From positions 15,314,001 through 15,378,000 of the forward strand of contig OX344764.1 of assembly GCA_947034895.1 (NCBI GenBank): DNA of 64,000 bases, given 5' to 3'. Under the pieces are notes generated by a model. The model had not been told where the DNA came from and made no database searches. It saw nothing but the letters and a program-made list of their open reading frames with translations. Shown here one piece after another: positions 11,311-23,575 of this stretch (position 1 is the stretch's first letter; the number at the start of each line of letters is the position of its first letter). Source of the stretch: Rhytidiadelphus loreus. Taxonomy: Eukaryota > Streptophyta > Bryopsida > Hypnales > Hylocomiaceae. Both the position numbers and the translations under genes were made by a program.

Positions 11311-13539
11311 TAAAACAACATTTTTTTTCTTGTGTAATGAATGGCTTGAATTGTATTGCATCAATTTGCATGTCTTGTAGTCTTCATTGTAAGCTTGAGG
11401 TGTTTTCTAACATATCCATTCAAAAAGTATATGGTTTTGGTAAAGTCCAAGAGTGTTGATCTTGATGTCATTAAAATAATCAATTGTCACATTTCATAGC
11501 TTGAGTTATTGCTTCATTGAATGTTTGTGAATCATGCAATGACAATAATAAGTCTTTGATATCATCTCAATGTCACTAATGAAATTGACTTGTAAGTGTT
11601 GCTTTGTTCCAATTGATGTCACAAGCTAGTTGTTTGAAGTCTAATGCACATATGGAGGCAAAGCGGGACCCTTATTTTGAAGGACAGACCTTGTCATGTT
11701 CTCCAAAAGCTTATGTAAAAGTAGCTAAAAACATGTCAAAGTTGGTTAAAATCAGAGATCTTCTTTCAAATAAAGGAGCAAACCAAAATAACGCTTGTCT
11801 AGTAAGTAAAGTGCCAACTAATCCCACTCATGACTCATTTGTTGGATATTGTTGAGGTTGTAGATGAATTGGACTTGATTCATAAATCCTCAAAACTTTG
11901 AATATTGTTATACTTTTAATTTAGAAATCTCTATTTTTAATATAAAACTTTTACTTCTAATCTAAAAATTTCTATTTCTAATTTAGAAAGCTCTTCTAGA
12001 AGCTTTTTCTTACTATATGTCCTTGCCATCACCTTTGTCTCTAGCTAGCAACGAGTTTCAAAAGGAGCCTTAGATCTAGGCTTTGGTTTATCAGGATAAA
12101 GTCAATGAAATTCTTGTACTTTATGAGGTGCGTTGATCACATTCGTTCTTGGTTCCTGTGTGCATTCATTGATATCATATACATGCTAGTGTATAGAATG
12201 TTCTAATGTGCCTCATTTGTGTTGTGAATGTAACACTTTTTCCACCTCATATTCTTCATGATTGTTGATTTCAATAGAAGGTGGCGACAATTGTATTTTA
12301 CCTCATATATTTGATTCTTTATATGGCAAACAATAATGTTGCATTGTTGCATATGAAAGTGACATTAAAGAAATATTTGAGGTTGTAGAAGCTACTCTAC
12401 TCCAAAAGGATGTCAAATATTTTCAACATTTTTTGTGCAAGATTGTTTTTGACAATGTTTTTGACACTAAAGTGTCAAAAACAATTTTTTTTTGGCAATG
12501 TATTAATTTTTTACACTTTAGTATTGGAAAATTATTGAAAAGAGTGTAGGAACCCAAACTCGTTTTGGATAGTGCTACCTAAGAATGATGTGTACTCTAA
12601 TACGATTGTCATATTCATTGAACTTCTCATTGTCACATTATGTGTGCAACTTCTTAAGAGATGATAAGATAGAGAAGCATATATATTACTATGCAAACTA
12701 GCAATATGATTATCTTGGGGCCAACTCCAAGAGGGGCTCATTTTTCGCAATGGTGTGTACTTGTTTCACAAATCAAACCCAAGTGGACTTATAATTTTCC
12801 GATAAAAATTGCAATAATTTTCAATGAATTTTTGAAGTGGTTTATCCTAAAATTACAAAAATAGTAGAATGGAGTCATGAACATTCTATAAACAACACAT
12901 AATCACTCTCCCATTTATCCAATATTATTTAAGTGTTCACAGTTCAAGGATTGACACGTTATCCCTTGTTGGCATTAATGCAATCATTTTGTTAGAAAAT
13001 AAACAAATTTGGATGATGGTCTGGATAGAATTATGGTCTAAAATTGGATGGTAGAATTAGACAACAAATGAATATAGGCTAGCCTACATTGGTGAAAATA
13101 TAGAATATATTTGAATTAGGATTCGAAACAAACCCTAGGATTTTGGTGACAAAACATAATATAAGATGATATGAGAGACACTAAGGTGAAATTAAAGTAA
13201 TCCAACCATGTACATGATCACAACCTAGCTAGCTAAGATCAAATAATGAATTATTCTCAATTGATTAATTGTACTAAAAAATGATACAAATTTTTTTAGG
13301 ATTTTTTTTGGGATATATTCCCCATTAACAATGGAATTGCTAATTGAATAGATATTTCGTTAAAATCGTAGATTCTATGTGCCATTTTTCCATTTATTAT
13401 CCAGGACCGGTTCAGATTTCAGACCACACGGTCTCAACTTGAAAGTACTAAGTTTGTGGAATACTGTCATTTTAACAAAATATCCATTAATTATTGCTAC
13501 AACATCTTGGAAAAGGATTTGCTCCATTTCGAATGCATC
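11311..13539. other. AT-rich DNA, possibly remains of gypsy gag
   Basis: Upstream of the knuckle on the minus strand the sequence may include decayed gag up to about 12.7 kb, but I recognise no motif. The frame at 12532-12750 (-) is unremarkable. From 12.75 kb to 13.5 kb nothing is recognisable. Confidence 0.35.
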
Positions 13540-13542
13540 AAT

Positions 13543-13984
13543 AGGGGTAGTCACACCTTCTTCACTTTGCACTTAGAGAATGGAGAATGAGAAGTTGGTG
13601 AGGGTTTGGAGGAGCCAATGGGAAGCCGTGGTGAGTGAAGAAGGTGTGACACCCCTAAAAGTTGTGTTGAGAGTGGAGAATGAAAAAAGTGGAGAAGCAA
13701 CTTACCTAAACCTAAAATTAGATGTAAAGTTGGAGGGAAATCGGCAACAACAAAGGTAAAGCAACAACAACAAAGGTAAAGTGGCAATGAAAGGTAAAAG
13801 TGTAGAGCACAAAGGAATATACATATGTGGATATATCTTCTGCCCTCCCAATCTTCACCTCCAGAGGTGAAGACTAGGAGTGCGGAAGACATATCCAACT
13901 ATACCAACATGAAGCCATCCCCAAGCCACCACCTTTCCATTCTCCATTCTCCAAGTGCAAAGTGAAGAAGGTGTGACTACCCCT
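13543..13984. mobile_element. AGGGG-ended MITE, 442 bp, 3-bp target duplication
   Basis: The left end reads AGGGGTAGTCACACCTTCTT. The right end, on the opposite strand, reads the same 20 bases, and the match continues to TTCACTTTGCACTT, so the terminal inverted repeats are over 30 bp and nearly perfect. It is flanked by AAT at 13540-13542 and 13985-13987. An internal inverted copy of the end (GAAGAAGGTGTGACACCCCT) lies near 13640-13658. Open frames inside simply follow the repeat. A 3-bp duplication fits PIF/Harbinger or CACTA-type transposons; the exact superfamily is uncertain. Confidence 0.85.
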
Positions 13985-16900
13985 AATGAGTTCTCATCCA
14001 CATTTGGTGACGGACGGAGTTCCAGTGTGGCTGTGAAGCGCTTCATGACGTCTCCGTCCTGTGTAGAGACGTCCTGCGTAGCTTAGATCGCTTTTCTGCA
14101 CTGCCCCAAGACATGAAGCAAATGAAACACAGGAGAAAACCCTGTCTCAGTTTTAGAGTCTTCTTAGTAGACGCACCCGTGCATTCCGCCTGACTGCAGA
14201 CACGCCCATGATTTGGAAGCCAAATCCGTAGTAGTCAAGAATGCTAATCTGTATCTGCAACTAACTGAGTGTGTTGTAAAGTGGAAACATAACTTATTCG
14301 CTAACCAGATCATGATCTCCTGATAAAAGCGCGCAGACGTGCCGGACGTTTGTTTAATTATTAAGCGGCCAATGGAAGTTATGAACTAGAGCGGGCTACT
14401 AGCTAAAAGAAGCCTAATTGGCAGGATTTTCATCATCATTCATGCAGGCGAGTGGGCACGCATATTCATGCACCTGATGCAATGCCGGACATGCACACGA
14501 AATGGCGACAACTGAACGACGAGCCAAACAAAAGCAACCCCAATTGAAGGAGCTCCGTCCTGCTCATTGGAGAGCAGTTTTGTGGACTGCAAATTTTGTG
14601 GCCTGCAATTTTTCGATCACGAACTTGAAAAAGCAGAAATTATGATGATCCATTCGGCAGGCAGGCAGGTCAACCTCCGCTTTGGACTGAGATAGGGTGG
14701 AACCGGCGGATTTGTCACACCCAAACTGGAACTCCAGCCAGAATGGCCCCTAGAAAACTGGGATTCCTTCCAGATGACGGGTTCCAATGGAAATATGCAA
14801 AATTGTCAGCAGAGTCTAGGCTCATGCACTGAGGAGCCGTAGAAGACATTCAGGTTAATATGAACCAGGCAATGACACCGGTCCGGTCCTCCCTATGCTG
14901 CTGGGGGAAGGTAGGTCCTATGCTCGCTTTGGTAGATGCCTAGGAGAGCCTGGACTTATCAGTTAATTCAAGGATTGGGGTTGACTCAAGATCTCAGCCA
15001 TAGAAGACAATTTTGTTCACTATAGGCCGGGTCCCCTTTTCAAGGATGCAAGAGAGGCCCTTGCCTTGTTGGTAACCAATATTATGTCTCGATCCAACTC
15101 GCACTTTTTTTAACCCTCAACGGGTCGATTCACATCAAAGGTGAAAAAAAGGTCATCTAGGTATAAATTCTAAGTTTCTAACCCTTAACACTGAAGTATG
15201 AAAAGCCCGATTTTGATCACATCATGGATTTTTGTGTGTGTATGTGGTCATATAATATTATAATAGGAAGTGCATGAATTGAGGTATGCAATAGTGACAA
15301 AAGTTTGTATTCATGTGTTAAAAAAGTGACATTCAAACAAAAGATGCTAATTGTTGAATTCTCAATCCAATGTTGCATGTATTGCTTATCTTAATACATA
15401 ATTCATATTAGAAGTCAAATATATATGATACCATATGTATAGTAAGAGTTCCCTATTGACCTTTAAAAGGTTAAACAAGCAAGTCTAAATGAGGTTTCAG
15501 ACGCCTTCCTAGTAGACACCCACTACTGTACAGTCTCCCATTGAGGATGGAATGGCTAGGGTGGACTACATGATCTGGTCTTTTGGTAATTTAATCCTCG
15601 GAGAAAATGAAAATTCTTTAGATCTCTTTGATCCTCGGGTGGGTAGATCTGGAAACTTTGAGTTTTATACTTGGAATCAAGAACCTCCATCGAGTATGCG
15701 GATGGATGACAAAATAACCGCTCCTCAATAGGGGGAGCTTTTGACATTTGATTATTCCCCCGGTGAAACTTTTGGAGTTTTTGCACGGCTTTGGCGTACC
15801 ACGTACAAGACCGGATGAGGTCTAGCCCCTGGTCATTGCCTGAGGATGCTCTCGTAGGTGTCCTGAGTAGGTGTTCATGTAGATGCAGTGTCCATTCTCG
15901 TCAGGAATCTGTACGGGTGGCTTTGGGGTGGCTTTGGGGTGGCTTTAGGGTGGCTTTTACGGTGTCAATTAGCGGCCTCCTTACAGGTACCGCAACGAAA
16001 TGCGACAATCTCGCGCAACAATGATGTGCTTTTGACGGGATGCTTATCGACAACGCTAATCGACTGGACGACGATGCGCCTCCAGATTCCTCCAATGCCA
16101 TGTCCTGTCCACTCGTGCACCAACTTATGAAGTAATCACACCCCCACTAGCCAGCCAGGGCAGTACTGGACTGTCTAACTTTACGTTCGTATTATTAGAT
16201 TTGGCTGTTATTAGCCGCCGCTTCTGCGCCTTGTGGATCAGCTGAGCCCCAACTACGTTAAGCTAAACCAGAGCTAGAGAGATTCGCTTCTCTCAACAAC
16301 TGTGAAGCCTGGAACTGTGAATTCCCTAGCTCTGAGAAGTTGCAGAGTTGCAGTAGTGGTGTCTGATGGTTGCAGTCCCAGTTGAAGCTAAGTCATCTGA
16401 CACCCTTCAAGCTCACTTCGATGTAACTGATCTCGTCACGTGATGGCATGCTGGGGTACTTGCAGTTTCACGTGGTTCGGAATCGGAGTACGCTGGGGCA
16501 ACTTGCGCCTGTGGGCTGTGGCAGGGGAATTGGAGAGGCGATAGGAGCTGTCACAGAGAAATATCTTGTTGGGGGAATGTGGCGGGACTGAGGTTTGGAG
16601 GGGGGGTCGGGGTTATTGAGGCTGCTTGGACTCGCAGTTCACGATTTCACCCATGATTTGACTGGCTTAAATAGTTTGTTTCCGAATCGAATTGTAGCTT
16701 GGAATTCCGAGTCCCAGGCTAGGATCTCTCCTTGCAGCAGTTCTGGGTGCCGTGGAATTGGGTCAACTGCTCAAATCCTCTTCGTCTCGCAGCAGCGCAC
16801 TTGTTATGTATCCTTGTGTCGAAAGCTTTTGGAATTCGAGTCTGACGCTGGTACGAAATGCGATACCTTTGGAAGTGACGGGCGTCTGGACACATTCTAG

Positions 16901-17273
16901 AGCTTGGATTCACGAGCCTGGGTGTGTCAAAGTTTACGACGACAGGTCTTGTCTGTTTCCAAATATCCTGAGCCCCAAGGATCTCCTCTCCTCCAAGTTC
17001 TAGACCTCTCACAGAAACTGGAAGTCGCGGGTGCCCAAATCGCGTTCTGTCTCGGTCTTGCACTCAGACATTCTTGCCACCCCCTAATTGATGCAGCCAC
17101 CTCGCGTTCAGCTCGCTCGCGCCTCTGCACCGTGCACATCGTTGTGACTCTTTCAAGATGAACCCGATGAGAACTAGATTAGGGCTCGATTCTCGGATCC
17201 CCGCCGCAGAAGCTGAGTAAGCGCCAAGGGATAGAACTTGCGCGCATTCCGAGTATTTGCGTGCATTTGAGTG
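13985..17273. other. Gene-proximal DNA with no supported gene
   Basis: Composition becomes more balanced from 14.0 kb towards the gene at 17.27 kb. Many overlapping open frames on both strands at 15.8-17.2 kb reflect the lower AT content, not coding. None has a recognisable domain. The part from about 16.1 to 17.27 kb probably holds the promoter and 5' UTR of the downstream gene; I could not place a TATA box or start site with confidence. Confidence 0.45.
15915..15958. repeat. 11-bp tandem repeat, four copies
   Basis: GGGTGGCTTTG occurs four times head to tail, the last two with single-base changes at the final position. It is a small microsatellite-like array without coding significance. 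Confidence 0.85.
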
Positions 17274-18764
17274 ATGCATTTGCCTACCCGCCCGAGTGTG
17301 CATGACATGTGGTCTCGAGGAGTTGAGCGCAAGCGCCCTCGGATACAGCCGCCCAGCAGCTTGCGGAACCGGCTCCAAATAGTTCGGCCGAAACAGCAGC
17401 CGAATGCAGTGGACTCGGCCCAGAACGCAGAGACGACCAAGGCGGTGGCGTGGGCCGTGTTCCAGCACAATGGAGGAGGCGACGGGCGGGCGAATCCTGG
17501 TCATCTCCATAGCTACAACCCCATGGGCGTCCGACGTCCCACACGATTCAAGATCGAGGCGCAGATGAAGCAGGAGATCACGCACCGGTCGTCCATGAAG
17601 GAGGTGGTGGCAGTGCGGTGGACAGCGGGCAGCACACTCTTCGATTCATTTGAGCTGGACTCGCTGCTGAAGACGCTCGACGAAGCGACGCATCCTGGGG
17701 ATCGGAAAGAAGCAGAAGCAGGAGCTGTGGTTGTGTATTCCCCGAAGCAAGAGATTCCTAAAGCCAGGTACAATTTGGGTCTCTGGTGGAACATTCTTGA
17801 TGATTGATTTTTGTGTACACTTAAGGCATCTTGCGTTATGTGCACCTCACACCCGAAAATAAAAACCATGAACAAATTCTTTTTGTAGTCCACTGAGACT
17901 TCTTCAATCTCAGCACCTGGGATTCCTGAATGTCCTGCTTTTCCACTGAAAGACGGATTCATCCAGATACTCTAGCATGCTCCAATTACTGCTGGATACA
18001 AAACCATTAGAAACTCTACGAGTATGACAGTAATTCACCTCAAAATTTCTGGGAAGATGCATTGGATTAACCATTTTCTTTTCCTGACCCACATCAGATT
18101 TCTCCACGAGGATGTCGCCGGCGCCCTGAAGCCCGCCTTCAAGTCACCCAAGGAATCCTCGCAGTCCACCTTGTGGAAGAGTTTCGTCCACTCCCTTCAC
18201 CTGGACAGCGCTCTCTTCCACGGTCTCCACAAGCTTCAATCTCAAGTGGCTCCTCACGATTCGAAGCCTCAGAAAGCACGGACCCCTAAATCCCCTGGCA
18301 CCAATCCTCAACGCCATGTCCCCAGCACCCACATCGACGTCGCCCAGTTCGATGCTCTCTTCGGTGGCTACGACTTCCCCGTTTCGAAAGACGGGCGCCA
18401 TCTCTGGAAGCTCAGCTTCAAGGCGCCCTTCACCAAGGACCAAGCTTGGGCGGCGGCGTTCGCGGCTACTACTACAACTACTACCACCACTCTTCACGAG
18501 ACTACTCCTGGCGTTTCCCATCACCATCACCACCATCACCACCATCAGCATCACCAGCATCACCATGACGGGGGCGAAGATTACGAACTGACAGTGCAGG
18601 CAATCTCAAGGCGCGTGGCGCGCGCTTCTTTTGACGAGAAGGTGCGTCGCGTGTCTATGGAATTCGAGAGCGGGATGGAAGCGCCAAGGAACTCGCTCGA
18701 CATTGAGTACACGGAGCGCGTCGCGCTATTCCCTAAGCCGCGGTCCGTGTGGGATTCGTACTAG
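17274..18764 (+). CDS. Histidine-rich plant protein of unknown function, two exons, 386 aa
   Basis: Exon 1 is 17274-17767 and exon 2 is 18098-18764. The donor AG|GTACAA and acceptor CACATCAG|AT join in phase (AG plus A gives Arg165). Joining extends the reading frame to a TAG at 18762. The start is the first ATG of the exon 1 frame; a later ATG is possible. I do not recognise the family. Residues about 109-138 contain the conserved-looking core KEVVAVRWTAG and STLFDSFELDSLLKTLDEA. A second block near residue 248 reads FDALFGGYDFPVS. Residues 289-296 are a Thr run, and about 306-321 a His-rich run from CAC/CAT repeats, likely unstructured and possibly metal-binding. The end reads LFPKPRSVWDSY. 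There is no signal peptide or membrane segment, so it is probably soluble (cytosol or nucleus). Its GC-rich codons contrast strongly with the AT-rich surroundings. Gene reality is fairly sure; function is unknown. Confidence 0.75.
18467..18566 (+). repeat. In-frame simple repeats coding Thr and His runs
   Basis: ACTACTACA-type repeats code for eight threonines and CACCATCAC-type repeats code for nine histidines, followed by Gln/His mixtures. Both lie inside exon 2 of the histidine-rich gene. Such tracts are prone to length change between individuals. Confidence 0.85.
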
Positions 18765-20516
18765 TTTTTTGAGGCTGGTAAGGGTCACAACGCCGTTTTT
18801 CTTGCTGTTTTGAAGAGTTTATTTTGTTAGATTGGTCAACTGTTTTGAATGTTCTTGTTGGGGGAATGAAGGGCGGTTCCGACGCACGAGAGATTGCATT
18901 AATTTGGATGATACCGTATGCAAAAGAGATGGAGTAGGTAACGTGATAGTGAAGGAGGTAACTACATCTAAAATCGTCTGAATCAACACTTAAGCATGGT
19001 TTCGTATTATTAAACCATCTGAGGTTTTGTTGGGAGTCAAAAGGGATTCCAGACTCTCTCCAAGCATGCATTTTCTAGACTCGGACTGAATGAACTGTGA
19101 AGGTTAACAATGTTGAAAAGAAGGTGTACCTGAAGTTGACCCTGGATAGAAGTTGAACTTCTTAGTGCTAGAAATTTGTAGGGACGGCTTTTAGAAATTA
19201 GTGGCAATTAGGTATGGTTACTTTACTTCGCAAATTTCAATGATGGATTTGATTGGTTTGATTTTTGAGTCATATATAATTAGGTATTCTTGACAGATGT
19301 TCTGAAAAATAAAACTGCTTGTTTGACTACAGGTACATATCGAACCAAGCGACGCTATTGAATTCCTAGCGTAATTAGGAGGACTTCCTTATGATCCTCT
19401 CATCTACCCAAGTGGCATTGCTCCAACATTTGTATATATCTAGATGCTAACTGCGTTTGGCGTAGCAGCAAGCGAGCAAGCTTGCTTCCCATCTGTCAAA
19501 AGATTTGGACAAATTGGAGTCCTAATTATGGCGTCGGTGTCAAAGAGTCTGAGCTCCCAAAATGGAGGCTTGGAATCTCTTTGGAAGAGGGGCAACAACT
19601 AATTCGGAGTCAAGGTTTTGGACTTGGAATCAAGGCTCAAGAAAACAGTGCCCAAAATCTAACTTGTAGCACACTGAGTTGGGAGCTTTGATATCTAATA
19701 TTTCATATTCCATCAGTTGAGAGATTGTTGTCCATCATCTAAGGTAGGAACCTGCCGGCATTCTTTTCATCGGATTTCATTATTAGAATGGATGGTCTTG
19801 TCCCCATTTTTGAGAGGGTGCTTGTGTACTAAAGTATGGATCACTTGGGTAGCGTATGAGTAAGGTATGCGTTGTTGAAGTTTGAAGTTGAGTAAGGTGT
19901 CATTCACAAGCCTAGACTAGCTACCTGTTTAAACCCCGAGTACCGTGTCTAGAATTATCCACATTGTTAGAGAATCCATAACTTACGTCAGTCTTGGTCA
20001 TTACTTACAAATTACAGAGTACAAGTTTGGATGGCACATGTATATTAAATGGCTAATTTTCAACCTTTTGGAATTGGAGCCTCTGGAATGGGTATGCATA
20101 GTTAGTAATCCACTTTTAGGTCCTTTGTTCATTGATGTGTACCAATGCATTGGCCCAAGGTTTATCATCACCATGCTAGCCTTGCGAGACAATGTGTTGT
20201 GAGCTAACGGCAAGGCTTCCTTTGTTTCATCCATATTTGTCATTCCTCTCTGGGCTGAAGTATTGCCAGATTTTGTTAAAAACTTTGGTGTAGCTTCAAG
20301 TCTTTTGGAAATTTTTAGGAAGAAATAAAACTATTTTGCTAGCTACCAAACTAACAATAACAATAATATGAGGCAAAGTTTGCCAGAATTAAAGCTTCAA
20401 GTAAATTTCGGAGTCGTTTTAGTATAAGAAGAAACTAAGAGAAGTCAAAGGGTGATACACATGATACACATGTTACTTTGTTTGGCATAGAACTATAATC
20501 TCTTATTAAAGTCCAC
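18765..20516. other. Intergenic DNA, no gene supported
   Basis: It probably contains the 3' UTR of the upstream gene just after 18764. Frames at 19482-19691 and 19945-20202 (+) have no motif and no clear splice partners. Nothing else is recognised. Confidence 0.4.
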
Positions 20517-20519
20517 ATT

Positions 20520-21774
20520 AGGGGTAATCACACTTTCTCCAAGAAGCAAAATTCTATGAAGAATGAAAAGTTGGTGAGAAAAAAGAAGAGTTAATAGGGA
20601 GTCAATGAGTCATTATGCATGAAGGTGGTGTCACACCCCTTTTTGATGTCTGGAACATGGAGAATAGAAACTGGAGAATGGGTTTACCTGTACAATCAAT
20701 GGCTGAATGAAGTTGATTGATTGTTGATTGCTAGCATTGCGACTAGGCCATGGGAGGCAAGTGGTAGAGATGTTGAGCTTTTGAGATTTGTGGTTTTCTT
20801 AGAATGAATGTCAAAGATCAGTGTCTACACTAGCATGCGGTGAATGAAAGTAGCATGTTGAGAGTGAAAGCAAGATTAAAAATTCTTTGAGAAATTTCTT
20901 CACACCTATTTTTCACCTCCAGAGGACAAGAATGGGCATTCTCAAATCTTAGATAAAGGTGAATGCAAGAAACACCGGTACTATTTTGCGTCACAATTGG
21001 AATGACGGAGATGCCATTTGCCATATCTTTTGGGAAATGAAGTCCATGTACTTGAAATTTTTATTGGAGATGGCTAACTTGGAAGTCCTGAGATTCCTTA
21101 TTTTTGAGAAATTTTGAAAAAAAATCCTTTAATTAAATTATAATTTACCTAATTTGTCATACTTTGCATTTTAGGGTTTTTTAGTACTGTGGAGTATCCA
21201 AAAATAATGATGTATGTCTAGGATTGTTGTGGGCTATTGCCACAATAGAAGGGCATGTGCCCACCATAGGGCATTCAAAAAAACACAATTCTTTGTCCTC
21301 AACATGCATGCAAATAGGGGTCCCTTGCCCATAGCGCTCCAAACATTTATGATGGTTTCAACTTTTAGTTTTTGGTGAAATGTAATCACTATCAAGTCTT
21401 TACAAATGGCCAATTTTTAGTGTTTTTTTATTCATGATTTTCTAATTATTATTAATTTATACTTAATTTTATCTACTTTCTATGACAAAATGTCATTTTT
21501 TTTAAGTAGTACTATTTCAATATTTTAAAGTACTCAAAAGTACTATTGGCCGTTGATTTTTTGGATCAACGGCTGAGATTACTCTGTTTTGTAGTACTAG
21601 GAATATTGGGCAAAAAAACCACAATTTGGGCAGAACACTTCCTAAATCGTTCGGTGTTTCTTGCATCTACCCATAATGGGAGCTTTGCAAGCCAATGAGA
21701 AAGTGCCACATCTCCATCGAGGTCCCCATTCTTTGAAAATTGAGGATGGGGTGAAGAAGGTATGACTACCCCCT
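20520..21774. mobile_element. AGGGG-ended element, 1255 bp, 3-bp target duplication
   Basis: It starts AGGGGTAATCACACTTTCTC and ends GAAGAAGGTATGACTACCCCCT, the inverse of the start. It is flanked by ATT at 20517-20519 and 21775-21777. It is related to the 442-bp element at 13543 by its ends and by the subterminal motif GGTGGTGTCACACCCCT near 20627-20643. It is longer but still lacks any recognisable transposase, so it is non-autonomous. Confidence 0.75.
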
Positions 21775-21777
21775 ATT

Positions 21778-23575
21778 GTTATAACATAACATTGTTTACT
21801 AATGAGGTAGGGGGCTTTTTTCCATCCTTGAAAAGAGGACCCCCGTTTAGTGAACAAAATTGTCTTATACTACTCCTCAACCAACCCCAATCTTTAAATT
21901 ATATTGAAAGTCTCTCCTAAGTATTTAGGGAGACATAATACCTTCATATAATGGGGAGGACCATTGTTTAGTTATACAATGTTATTTTAGAGATATCATT
22001 TTAGGTAGAGCTTTAGTTTTCATCTTGTGATTTTCTTTTGACTTCCTATAAGTGAGTAATTAACAATCAATTGAGTACATACCATCATGGTACATACCAG
22101 TAATTGAACCTCTAAGTATTCAATTTTAATCAATACAAACATTGGAGGTATAGATATAGAAGGTAGAAATTGATGTAGAGTTCATTTGATTTTGAAAATT
22201 TCTTAAGAAACAAAATCAAATATATCCCATTAGTTGCAACCTTGCAAATTCAAATAATTATCTATTAATTTCAAAGCCATCTTTACAAATTGAAATCTTT
22301 CCTAATCCATTTGTGACCCAAAGAAGAAACTTGAGCAAACTATACAAGCAATTACTAGTAACATTGGCTTGCTTATCCAATACAATTCAATTCAAACTTT
22401 TTCACATGTAACTTTGTCAATGCAAAGCCTCTTGGCCTCGTTAGTCTAGAGCCAAGGAATGACTTCATTCGAATTTATATGAGGTATTTGATTTGAGTTT
22501 TGAAATATTCAGTGACACTAAGGTGAGAACACTTAATTGTGATATGTTTGAAAGCCATCCTATCTTTAAGATTCTTGTCTAAAATGTGAGCCTTGTGAAA
22601 CATGACTGACCAACTTTAATTGGGTTCATTTTATTTTTATCTCTTTGAAGATTCATAGTTTATTCATACATTGTCTGAATAATGCAAGCAATGAAAATCT
22701 GATATCCAATTTTTGACTTCCCAAAAGATCCAACAAAAATTTAAATAGTTTTATAAATGGGAACCATACTAAATAACTTAACCGGAGGATTTTAGGGCAG
22801 TTACCTTCCAACGTTCTGCAACTCTCATCCACGGCTACAGTTGGCAAGATGAAAAAGTGGTGTTCCCTGTTACAACCGCTTCCCCTTCCCCTTGCTGACC
22901 CTTCCGCCGAACTTGCTAATTCCATGAAGCACAACACATTGGCATGTGATCCTGCATTAGGTCTTCCTCACAAATCTGCACAATTTTCTCTCATTTTTTG
23001 TTACAACCCTTTGGACCCAGATAGAGATTGTGCAAACGTTAATACCAGCACGAAGGTTGCAGCAATCCCGGCAGCAAGTTGACTTGAGAAAGGTGCATTT
23101 GCAGGTCAGTGCAGGCTCCGCTTGTAATAAGTGTGTTGCACTTACTCGCATTGGCAATTTGCTCTGTATTTTTGAAATTCACTGTATGTGGTTCCGAGTT
23201 ATGCACGAGTTTTCAGTTTTTCAGCATAGGGAGAATGTCATCCCCGGTTTAACGTCCTCATGCAAAATTACCTGGGAAACTGCAGATATTTTTGTGAGGG
23301 TTCGAAACAAGGAGCTTCTCCGGGTGTAAATCCTTAAAAAAAAATTCACACTTAAGGTGTTGTTGGTGTTAGAATGCCTGCTGTGGTCTCATTATGATCT
23401 GGTTGATGTGGTTTTATTGTAATCGTGGGTGGAGGTCGTCGCGATCTCTCTCGTCTGGTCAATCTTATGAAGGTCTAAAGTAAAGAGCGTCATATGATAA
23501 TGCGTGGTCTCATTCTTGTGACGATTTTCTTGTGAAGGAGGCTTCGCAGAGGGACTCGAGTTTGGAGCATCAGGG
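21778..23575. other. AT-rich DNA then probable promoter and 5' UTR of the next gene
   Basis: From 21.8 to 22.7 kb the DNA is AT-rich and featureless. From about 22.8 kb composition becomes more balanced; the short frame at 22849-23082 (+) reads MKKWCSLLQPLPLPLADP and could be an upstream ORF, but it has no family match that I know. The stretch 23.3-23.57 kb is the likely 5' UTR of the five-exon gene. Confidence 0.4.

Noticed and set aside
17064..17585. 173-codon minus frame and several overlapping frames around 16.7-17.6 kb
   Set aside because: They overlap the plus-strand exon 1 or its leader in GC-richer DNA and show no domain; shadows of the real gene.
18144..18566. 140-codon minus frame with Met/Val runs
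   Set aside because: Antisense of the His/Thr repeat exon; the Met-Val runs come from CAT/CAC repeats.
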